DNA from: Diplonema japonicum
Taxonomy: Eukaryota > Euglenozoa > Diplonemea > Diplonemida > Diplonemidae
DNA length: 64,000 nucleotides
Assembly (NCBI GenBank): GCA_964019335.1
Contig: OZ025673.1
Coordinates: 496,001-560,000 of the forward strand
Reading direction: 5' to 3'
Made by a program: the position numbers and the translations under genes. Numbering within the stretch: position 1 is the first letter of the stretch; every line of letters begins with the position of its first letter. Shown piece by piece: positions 50,264 to 57,992 of this stretch. A model generated the notes under the pieces. That model was not told the origin of the DNA, did not search any database, and saw only the letters and a list, made by a program, of their open reading frames with translations.

Positions 50264-50950
50264 CTTTCCTCCCTCCCCCCCCCACCTTTTTGTTTGTTGT
50301 CATTGTGGAGCCCCCCACCCATAGCATAGACATGCTGTGTGGATTTCCTGTCCTTGCAGGGCGCTGTTCTGAAGATGCGACAGTGAACAATGATGTACTA
50401 ACTCGAGTAAAATCAAAGTTTCCTGACTGGTTGGGGTTGAAGCTGGTTCACCTGTTGGCTTCGGCGAGGCTCGCAGGCATTTTGCCGCAGAATCTGCCAC
50501 CATTCTGAGGGGTTTCGCAAAGAGCATGTTGTCGACATTTGATCACTTCGTCGCTAAGGATTCAGCGCTTCCCGAAGACACCGCGAACCTGCCGGGCAGC
50601 AATGACTACATTGAGGGGTATCACGGTACTGTAAGCACTGTGTACCGCCGCCTCCCGAGCAGCAAGCATTGCCCAGAATAAGCCAACAAGGCAGCTATGA
50701 CAAGGGCAATGTGCCTCTGCTTCCTCGTTAAAATGGCAAAAAATGACCCCCGGTCAGCAAAAAAACCTCCAGAAGGGGGAAAAAATAAAGAAAACAAAAA
50801 AAAAAAGGGAAAAAAAACAACTTATACAGATCATACAAGCATGTGAGGGGGTAAGGGGGGAATGTAAGTGGAGAACAAACAGTTACCAAAAACCGCATTC
50901 AGCCTTTATTCTTTTTTTCTTCTTTTTTTTTTTTTTTTTTCTTCCTTCCC
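50264..50950. other. Spacer with a possible plus-strand gene relic
   Basis: Of normal complexity from 50320 to 50740, unlike most spacers here. A plus-strand frame without ATG runs from 50427 to a TAA at 50679-50681 (84 codons; for example RHFAAESATILRGFAKSMLS and NDYIEGYHGTVSTVYRRLPS). A different plus frame just before it is open through 50506. This looks like a frameshifted relic, but no family is recognised. The rest is A-rich. Confidence 0.45.
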
Positions 50951-51364
50951 TCACCAACCTTCTTCACTGAGATACTCCGCAAGGCCTTCCGTAACCATAT
51001 TGCACTCACCGCCCGTCATGCCTTTGCTGTAGATACCTATCACGATGGTGGAGCCGGTGCGCGAGATGCAGCATCCTGCGGGGCCGAGTTTACCGTAAAC
51101 AAGGCCGTCGTCTAGTTGTGCTCTCAAGGTGATGTATTTAGCACCGCTGATGATGATGCCTGTGCTCTGAAAGGCGCTGGCAGCCTCCTCTTCGGGGAGT
51201 GCAAAGGAGTTGGCGATGAAGTTCATCTCAGCCTGGCTTAGGTTCGAGAGGTTCGCGCTGTACGCAAAGATGGCCCCTTCATGTCCTATTATAATACCGG
51301 CCGAGCATTTCCCGCTCCCCACCAAGATGTCGTCGACAAAAGGCTGCCATGGCCCCACTGGCAT
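50951..51364 (-). CDS. PFN: Profilin
   Basis: A 137-residue actin-monomer-binding protein, the usual profilin length. The typical course is visible: an N-terminal helix with Trp and WQPFVDDIL; the strand pair AGIIIGHEGAIFAYSA; SQAEMNFIANSF; GIIISGAKYITLRAQLDDGLVYGKLGPAGCCISRTG; and the family-typical C-terminus with IVIGIYSKGMTGGECNMVTEGLAEYL (compare the usual GxCNxVVExLGDYL). The poly-Pro-binding aromatic residues (Trp near the N-terminus, Tyr in AEYL) are kept. Unlike the genes between 41.5 and 50.3 kb, it is separated from its upstream neighbour by more than 400 nt. Confidence 0.93.
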   Translation of the reverse strand: MPVGPWQPFVDDILVGSGKCSAGIIIGHEGAIFAYSANLSNLSQAEMNFIANSFALPEEEAASAFQSTGIIISGAKYITLRAQLDDGLVYGKLGPAGCCISRTGSTIVIGIYSKGMTGGECNMVTEGLAEYLSEEGW

Positions 51365-51790
51365 CTCTCTCTATTTCTTTTCTTTTTTTTTTTTTGGTTT
51401 ATCCACCCCTCCCTCCTCCTTACCTTTGTGCTGGTTGAACGGGACAAAAAAAAAAAAAATGGGGCTTTGGTTGCAACACTATTTGGAGTTTAGTGTGCAG
51501 CGTGGTGGAGGGCCTATCTTGTGTTGTTACTCTTCTGCGTCGCTGCATTTTTATCGGGATTCTTCGGGTAGGTTCGAGGTAGGTCGGTATGAATTTGTTG
51601 TTCCAGTCGTCTCTCCCCGGTGAACCGGTTGCGGGTCGCTTCGTTGAGTTCGAGGATGAAGCGCACCTTGTCGCACGATGCGAATGTGGTTCTGCGGGAA
51701 TACCCTCGGAATCCGTTTGTTTGCACCAATGGATCGGAGGGAGGATGTCAAGAAGGGTTTCAAAAAAAAAAAAAAAAAAAGAAAACAAAA
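51365..51790. other. Spacer with short dispersed element
   Basis: T-rich at the left and A-rich at the right, with about 250 nt of normal complexity between. It contains the second copy of the AATGGGG..AGTGTGCA element (51458-51499). Frames of 60-75 codons are open on both strands (51551-51763), but none has a recognisable domain, so no gene is called. Confidence 0.5.
51458..51499 (+). repeat. Short dispersed element, copy b
   Basis: Partner of 41238-41278: it begins AATGGGG after a poly-A run, contains the identical 11-mer TTGCAACACTA and ends with the identical AGTGTGCA. Differences are scattered single or double substitutions, so it is not a very recent copy. Confidence 0.55.
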
Positions 51791-52354
51791 TCATTTTTTG
51801 AACTTATCGTTCACCTGATCCCTCCAGTCTCCATACCCAACACGGGTTGATGCCCGGTTCTGTACAGTGTCCAGGTACACCCCGGACAGATTTTCACTGT
51901 TGTTAATTGTCCGTAACATGGGCCACCCAGAGATTACCTGGCCGATGTGGGCGTAGCTTGGGGTTGTTGGATAATCGACGTGATCCCTGAGGAGGATGTG
52001 GAGCGCAGAGTTAGTGACAAGGACAGAGCCCAAAGGGAGGAAGGGCGTTGTGTGGCTTTGGGGGAGATCAAAGAGTTTGGGGTTCAGTTCCACAGCACAC
52101 TTGTCCCATCGCCTCACAGCTAGCCTGGTTTCAGGCTTGCGAAACTCATCCGCATTGGGCAGTGTTGAAACAAGATCACATAGGGCCTGCCCCTCTTTGA
52201 GCTCCCGAAAAACCTCTACCCCCAGCACACCAGTCTCGCCCCTTACAGTGCTAAAGCTTAATTCTACTATCTGGTTGCGCGTGTTAACTGCCTGTGCAGG
52301 CCAACCTTTTCCAATCTTAAATGCTAACTTTCTAAAATTCCGGGGTAACACCAT
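51791..52354 (-). CDS. Divergent cyclophilin-like protein
   Basis: 187 residues from the ATG at 52354; the frame is open upstream but is Phe/Pro-rich run translation. The order of segments follows the cyclophilin fold: VELSFSTVRGETGVLGVEVFREL (strand pair before the first helix), GQALCDLVSTL (helix), PLGSVLVTNSALHILL (core strand where active cyclophilins read GxLSMANxGxxxxxSQFFI) and HIGQVISGWPMLRTIN (compare FGxVxxGMxVVxxI). The Arg/Phe/Gln/Trp residues of the isomerase site are not preserved, so I expect no prolyl isomerase activity. The basic N-terminus (VLPRNFRKLAFKIGKGWP) could be a mitochondrial presequence. Assignment is by pattern only. Confidence 0.6.
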   Translation of the reverse strand: MVLPRNFRKLAFKIGKGWPAQAVNTRNQIVELSFSTVRGETGVLGVEVFRELKEGQALCDLVSTLPNADEFRKPETRLAVRRWDKCAVELNPKLFDLPQSHTTPFLPLGSVLVTNSALHILLRDHVDYPTTPSYAHIGQVISGWPMLRTINNSENLSGVYLDTVQNRASTRVGYGDWRDQVNDKFKK

Positions 52355-54129
52355 GATGGGTCTTCTCTTCTTTTTTTTTTTTGTTTTTTTTTTTCCCCCA
52401 TCCACAAAATCAACCAAAAAAAAGAACGAGAAAAAAAAAAAAAAAAACCGAGAGGGATAATAATAAAAAATAAATGAATAAAAAAAAAGTTGGGGAAAAG
52501 AAACTGGGGGGGGGGGATAAAAAGAAAAAAAGGAGAGGAAATGCAAGAGAGGAAAAAAAAAGAAAACAGGGGATAAAAAAGAGGGGGGGAAGAGAGCGAG
52601 CAAAGCCCCTTATATTATACAAGGCCTAATTCTGGTAGAGAAAAATAGTAGGGATAGGGGGGGGGGGGGGGAAATATAAGGAAGCCGGCGGCGGAGTGGA
52701 GTAAAAAAAAAAAATGAAAACCCAGCTTCGGGCCTGTGTGTGTATTTCTTTTTCCGTCATTTTCGTTTGTTTTTTTTTTCTTACATTCTCTACTTCCCTC
52801 CGTTGAGTTCCTTCTATTTAGTTGCTTTTTTTTTTTAATTTATTTCATTTGTTTTTACCCTTCTTTTCAGAAAAAAAAAGAAGAGGGAGGGGAGGGGGGG
52901 GTTCAAGATCTAAAGACGAACGCGGGGCTTCCTTGTTATTTCGGTGTTTCACCAACTTTCTTTTAATGTTTCTTCTTTTTTTTTTTAAAGTTTTTTTTTC
53001 CCCTTCTTTCCTTCTTACTTCATAAAAATATAAAGAAGAAGGAAATAAAGAAAATTTTTAAAAAAAAATAAAATCTGAGAAGCCACAGCAAAAAGGAGAA
53101 AAAAAAAACTTTCGGAAAAGAAAAAAAAAGGGGGGGCACCACAAAAAGCGTAGTTGAAGGGGAAAAAAATAAAAGAATGCATGGTTTGGAAAAAAGAAAA
53201 AAAAAAAGCGCCTTTGTTTGGAGGGAGAGAAAAGAAAAACAGGACGTATGGGTCCACATAAGAGAGAAAAAAAAATTGCACTGTTTTGCCTTTTTCACAC
53301 CTTTATTTTCTTTTCTTTCCTCCTCCAGCCACAAACCTGTTGCTTCTATTAACCTTCCTTTCTCTTCTTTTCTCGTCTGCAAAAAAAAATCTTTCCCTTT
53401 TCTTCAGTATGAACACCTAGTGCCTGCGTGGAATATCGCTAAAACCAGCAAAAAGGAAAAAAAAGCGAAGAGAGAAAAAAGAAAAAAAAAACGTCTTGTA
53501 GTTTTTTTTCTTTTTTTTTTTTTCCCCTCTCCCTTTTTTTTCATTTTCTATGTAAAAAGTAGAGTTTATAAGGGGACACAAGAAGAAAGTATTTTTTTTC
53601 TTTTCTTTTTTTTTTTTTTTTTTCTTTCCCCTGGAAAAAGAATACTGAAACAAACAAACAAAAAAAAAAAAAGTTCGCCAAATGCAATCAGGGGGAACTA
53701 AACAAGAAGAGAGGCAACTAACAAAAAGGGGGGAAACAAAGCATGGCAGGTGTAATTCTTATACTTAATTTCTCCACTTATTACAGCAGGAAGCACGTGC
53801 AAAGTCGAAGTCAGTGAAAAAAGACAGGCAGAGCCCAGGCAAACAAAACGTCAATTCTTTTTTTTCTCTACTTTTTTATTTCCTTCCTTATTTCCTTTAA
53901 AGAAGGCCACCTCCATAGCTGACACACCGGAGGTGAAGGAGAGGGATCACCGCAAAGTCGAAAAGCGGAGCGACAAGAACAAGCTGAAGACAAGATACGC
54001 ATTTTGGGTAGTGCAGCACTTTATATTAAAAAATGTTTGTTAAGGTAAATAAAATAAAATAAAAGTGAATCCCATCATCAGATTCTGTGTAAGATTCGCC
54101 CTTGCTAGCAAGGGATTCAGTGCATGTAC
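52355..54129. other. Low-complexity spacer before copy 5
   Basis: About 1.8 kb of A-, T- and G-rich DNA. From 53740 the complexity rises, and a plus-strand two-part open frame (53787-53849 plus 53903-54043) has coding-like composition (see findings). The last 75 nt repeat the 3' flank of copy 2, including the palindrome. No firm gene. Confidence 0.55.
54053..54129. repeat. 3' flank shared with copy 2, with perfect palindrome
   Basis: Second occurrence of the segment described at 23541-23617. The CCCTTGCTAGCAAGGG palindrome lies at 54099-54114. The match begins within AAATAAAATAAAAGTG; farther out the two flanks diverge, apart from a weak GCACTTTATAT similarity. Confidence 0.8.
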
Positions 54130-55290
54130 CTAAATGTCATCATCATCAGCCTCCTTCGCGGCGAGGTCGTTCATCTCAGCGTCAACGTCGAACTTCTCGT
54201 ACTTCTGGTTGTTCTTCTTTGCCTCGATCTCGTTCTTGTTCTTGTGGAGGGAGTATCCGAGGACGCCGAGGCAGAGGGCCATGAGGAGCCAGAGGAGGAG
54301 GAAGACCCAGAGGGACATGCAGAGGGATCCGATCTTGAGGCCCTCGCAGCACTCTCCGTCGCTGGTGGTTCCGAAGGGTCCCCTCCCCAGCTTGAAGGTG
54401 TAGTCCCTCTCGGTCACCCCAGAGTTGTGGTTCGCCACCTCCTGCCACACGGTCTCTCCGTCCTTCCCGGGGAGAACTGTCTTCTTGCAGAGCCTGTAGA
54501 AGGTCTCCGGCTCCGTTTCCTCTCCCGTCTCCATCATGGTGATCCCGCTGAAGGTGACCTCCGACATCCCCCTGTTCGCCCCGCCGTTGTTCTCCCTCCA
54601 CCCGCTCAAGAACACTCCCTTCTTGCAGACAGCAGAGGCGTTCGCGCTCGTCCCCTCTCCCCACCCGAGCGCAACCACAGGCTCGTCAACCCCGTTCGTG
54701 AACCTGCACTCATCCGAGATCTCAGGGAACTTCGCTCCCATCTTCTCGCAGCTCGTCTCGTTCTGCACGTTGTCGTTGTAGTAGGCGGGGATCACCACGT
54801 ACTCGTCGTCAGCGTTGTTCCCGCACCCGATCAGCGTCAGCGAGAACTTCTTCTCCACCGTCGGCTCGTTCGGGAAGGTTGTGAACATGCGAGGGCCCGA
54901 GGGGTAGCACTCCTTCCGCGACGCGATCACCTCCCCGCAGTCCGCCACCTGCCCCGTCTGGTCCCTGCACACGCACGGGAACTCAGTCCTCCCTCCAGCC
55001 CCGCTCGTGCACGACCCGTACTGGCCCTCCTTCCCGCTGCACCCGAAGTAAGGGAAGTCCTTCCCAGCAGAGCACTCGCTCCCCGCTCGACCGTTGCTGC
55101 ACCTCCCCGCCCCGTCCATGAAGTACCCCTCCGCACAAGCCGCGCAAGCCTCCCCGGCCGTCGAGTTCATGTACCCCTGGTGGCACACGCAGCACCCGTC
55201 CGCTCCCACGTACGCTCGGTTCTCGTTCACAGGGCACTGTCCCTGAACCGATGCCGCCAAACACACTAAACCGAATAGCAGTTTGTTCAT
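54130..55290 (-). CDS. Cysteine-rich type I membrane protein, copy 5 of 5
   Basis: Identical 386-residue product with a TAG stop, as in copy 2. The sequence right after the start codon on the upstream side (TTTTAATGGTTGAG on the given strand after CAT) differs from copy 2, although the two share their 3' flank. It lies 19 kb from copy 4 and 122 nt downstream of a coiled-coil gene, so distance and neighbourhood do not explain its identity to the others. Confidence 0.9.
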   Translation of the reverse strand: MNKLLFGLVCLAASVQGQCPVNENRAYVGADGCCVCHQGYMNSTAGEACAACAEGYFMDGAGRCSNGRAGSECSAGKDFPYFGCSGKEGQYGSCTSGAGGRTEFPCVCRDQTGQVADCGEVIASRKECYPSGPRMFTTFPNEPTVEKKFSLTLIGCGNNADDEYVVIPAYYNDNVQNETSCEKMGAKFPEISDECRFTNGVDEPVVALGWGEGTSANASAVCKKGVFLSGWRENNGGANRGMSEVTFSGITMMETGEETEPETFYRLCKKTVLPGKDGETVWQEVANHNSGVTERDYTFKLGRGPFGTTSDGECCEGLKIGSLCMSLWVFLLLWLLMALCLGVLGYSLHKNKNEIEAKKNNQKYEKFDVDAEMNDLAAKEADDDDI

Positions 55291-55412
55291 TTTAATGGTT
55301 GAGAAAACGAAAGAAGTAAAAAAAGGGAGAGAAAGGTGTGTCTGTTGAGATGCAAAAGAGAAAAAAGCAAAAAGCAGAATAGAGACAACTGAGGCCTGCT
55401 CCTGTAAAAGAG

Positions 55413-57758
55413 CTACAGAGTGACCCTTGTAGTGAGAGGGGTAAACGCAAGGGAAGGGAGAGTAATCGGTTTCTTGTGTCTGTTCTCCCTCCTAACAATG
55501 GCGGTGTGCGAGGGTGGCTGCCGCTGACGTCGTTTCACCTGCCTGCCCTGCTTGGGGGGGGTTTGCGGTGGTGAAGGGGTGAACTGAGGCATGCGAGCCA
55601 GAGCCACATCTTTGTCGAAGAGCATAACTTCTTTGGTGAGGGCCGCGATCTCACGTGGGAGGGGGTGCTTCTTGGAAGCATCTGGTGTGCTACGCGGCTC
55701 AGAGAAGGAGAGCGCTGTACTTTCCTGTGCTTGCAACCTCATGTGAAGCTTCTGATAAGAAGCTAACAGCTTGCTCAGAGTGTCCACACGCACAAAGGAA
55801 TCACGAAGAGAGCAACGCAGCTGTGTGATGACGTACTCGGCGCCTTCCGAAGTGATGACCTGGTCAGGGACCACTTCATCCTCTTGGTTATCGATGCAAA
55901 TGTATTGTACCTCTGAGTACGCCTTTGAGGCAGCGCTGTGTTTGCTCTGCGCCAAGCAGAAAGTTGATATGGTGGTCGTCATGCCATCCACGTGTCCAGG
56001 CCACACGTCGAAGTCTGTGTTGCAGCCAGTTTCTTCTTTTGCGGGTCCTGTCGCTATGTCGATGACTGCTATGACGTCTGTTTGTGTCATTTGAGTGGCG
56101 TAATCGAAGTCAACAGTTTGCACCTCACGTGTCACCCCGGTGTAGTTCTCCGCCACTGTGAGCTTTAGATTCCTCCGTGCGTACTTGTCGGTTTGCATGC
56201 TGCTGTCGATCAGCAACGCCGTGTTTGTATGGAAACTGCGCATCGGCTGCAGTGCTTGTTTGATCATTGTCTCTACCTCTGTTGTTGCCATGTGCGGTGT
56301 GTTCGTCGCGGCGTCTCTTGTCGGAACAGAGGTGCATGGCAACCATGTACCCACCTCCACCTCTTCCATAGGTTCCTGCTCCGTGCCGTCAGGCTGTGCG
56401 ATTTTTAGCTTCCTTTCGAAGAGGTTTCTTTCCAGTGTCAGCTGCTTCTCGAGCATGGCTGTCTTCGACTTCAGCTTGTTCATCTCCCACTCCGCCACCT
56501 GTTTGTAGTCTTTCTGGTTTGTTTCGAGGGTTGCGTGAGCTTTTAGTTTCGCGTTCGCCGCGCACATTTCTTGTTCGTGTGTTTTGCTCGTTGCGAGGAT
56601 CTCCTTAACGAGGTTATTGACGACTGTGTACACTTCCTGGAGTCTGCTCGTGATCTCGGACAGTACAGCCTCACTGTTCACGGTAAGGTTCTGCGTTGCG
56701 AGACGTGAGTATGTGTTGGGCGTCGTTCTGACAGCACCGGAGACGGACTCGGGCCATTCAATCTCTGCTAAATACCTTTTGTGCTGATCGTAGAAAAGGT
56801 CGAAAGCTGTTAGGATGGACACGGGGTGCGCTGCGGATGAGAGCACACTCTGAGCCATCTGTCCAATGAGCTGCTTGACGCGTTCTAGACTCACAACATT
56901 ATCGTTGACAACGTTAACCACAGTGCTCTTGATGGAGAGCAGTGATGATTTGATGCTCTGGATGTTCACAGCCACTAACCGCGTGAAGTTGTTCGAAGGT
57001 GCCTTGGTAAGCTTGTTCAGCTTCTTGTTCATGACTGTGTCCTGCTTGTACGCGTCGTACATGTTTTCGATATGTGTTTTCATCTCTGTCGTGTGGTGTT
57101 CGCGCTGCACGGCACCGTGGCTTATCAACTCCAGTCGTTGACGCAAGTTGTGTACAATCCCTGCCGTGACCATCTCCTTCCTTTTTTGCAAGGGGATTTT
57201 CCCCCACCCGTCCTTCAGGCCTCTGTTTTCGGTAGGCTGGCTGAGTACTTTGAGGCATCCCTTGCAGAAATGGATTTCTTCACGGCTGCTGCCTGACAAC
57301 CTGTCGATTTCTTTTTCAATCTCGCGCAAGGTAGAGGCGTCTGTCTCCATCTGATCCAGGAGGAGGTTCTCCTGTGCATATACAACTTTCATGTTTGCCT
57401 CCCTGAGCTCTGCTTTGAGATCGGTGACCATCTTGTAATAGCGTACTGACTCGTCCTGCTTTTCCGTTAGCACGCTGCGCATCTTTGACAGAGCAGTGTT
57501 CTTATCTGCCATGTTGTTCTGCATCAGCTCACGAAGTTTCTCCAGCCGCGACTTGTCCTTCACGCGTGTGTACAGCAGCAGCCTTTCATAACACCGTTTG
57601 ATCAGCCCCTTCTCGAACGTTGTCTGCAACAACCCCGCCACACTGTTCTCTTGCATTCCTTGCTGTATCCCCGTGATTTTCTTCTCCGTCCTCTTGGCCA
57701 TGTAGTCGAGAGTCGCTGCCACTTCATCTGAGCCCGCATGTTCCCCATCCTTCCCCAT
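55413..57758 (-). CDS. Coiled-coil protein with TQT-type motif array, 781 residues
   Basis: Single exon from ATG at 57758. Residues about 70-155, 200-250 and 360-455 are helical and heptad-like. Between 480 and 585 lies a run of short motifs: AATNT (483), HTNT (510), SSMQTD (519), REVQTVD (544), TQMTQTD (555) and TGCNTDFD (577). TQT-centred motifs in series are how dynein light chain LC8 partners are built, so a scaffold for LC8 or a related hub is possible. The C-terminal 100 residues are basic and Pro-rich (PSPPQTPPKQGRQVKRRQRQ). There is no enzyme motif. Probably ciliary or centrosomal, by type rather than by homology. Confidence 0.8.
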   Translation of the reverse strand: MGKDGEHAGSDEVAATLDYMAKRTEKKITGIQQGMQENSVAGLLQTTFEKGLIKRCYERLLLYTRVKDKSRLEKLRELMQNNMADKNTALSKMRSVLTEKQDESVRYYKMVTDLKAELREANMKVVYAQENLLLDQMETDASTLREIEKEIDRLSGSSREEIHFCKGCLKVLSQPTENRGLKDGWGKIPLQKRKEMVTAGIVHNLRQRLELISHGAVQREHHTTEMKTHIENMYDAYKQDTVMNKKLNKLTKAPSNNFTRLVAVNIQSIKSSLLSIKSTVVNVVNDNVVSLERVKQLIGQMAQSVLSSAAHPVSILTAFDLFYDQHKRYLAEIEWPESVSGAVRTTPNTYSRLATQNLTVNSEAVLSEITSRLQEVYTVVNNLVKEILATSKTHEQEMCAANAKLKAHATLETNQKDYKQVAEWEMNKLKSKTAMLEKQLTLERNLFERKLKIAQPDGTEQEPMEEVEVGTWLPCTSVPTRDAATNTPHMATTEVETMIKQALQPMRSFHTNTALLIDSSMQTDKYARRNLKLTVAENYTGVTREVQTVDFDYATQMTQTDVIAVIDIATGPAKEETGCNTDFDVWPGHVDGMTTTISTFCLAQSKHSAASKAYSEVQYICIDNQEDEVVPDQVITSEGAEYVITQLRCSLRDSFVRVDTLSKLLASYQKLHMRLQAQESTALSFSEPRSTPDASKKHPLPREIAALTKEVMLFDKDVALARMPQFTPSPPQTPPKQGRQVKRRQRQPPSHTAIVRRENRHKKPITLPSLAFTPLTTRVTL

Positions 57759-57992
57759 CCGACCCTGCAGTGTGCGCTGGACGGTAATAAAGGCAATGAG
57801 AATATCTACGACAAAAAAAAGGGAAATACTAAAATAAAACTAAGAGAGTCACCAGGCAGGTGAAGGCTCCGCTTAAAAAGAAAAATCTAAAGCACATTTA
57901 GAAATATGCGTTGTCATTATGAAAAAAAGGGGGGGGGGGGTAAAGTAGAAAAGAAGAAAAACTGAACTAAACAAAAGGTGCAGAAAGCGGTG

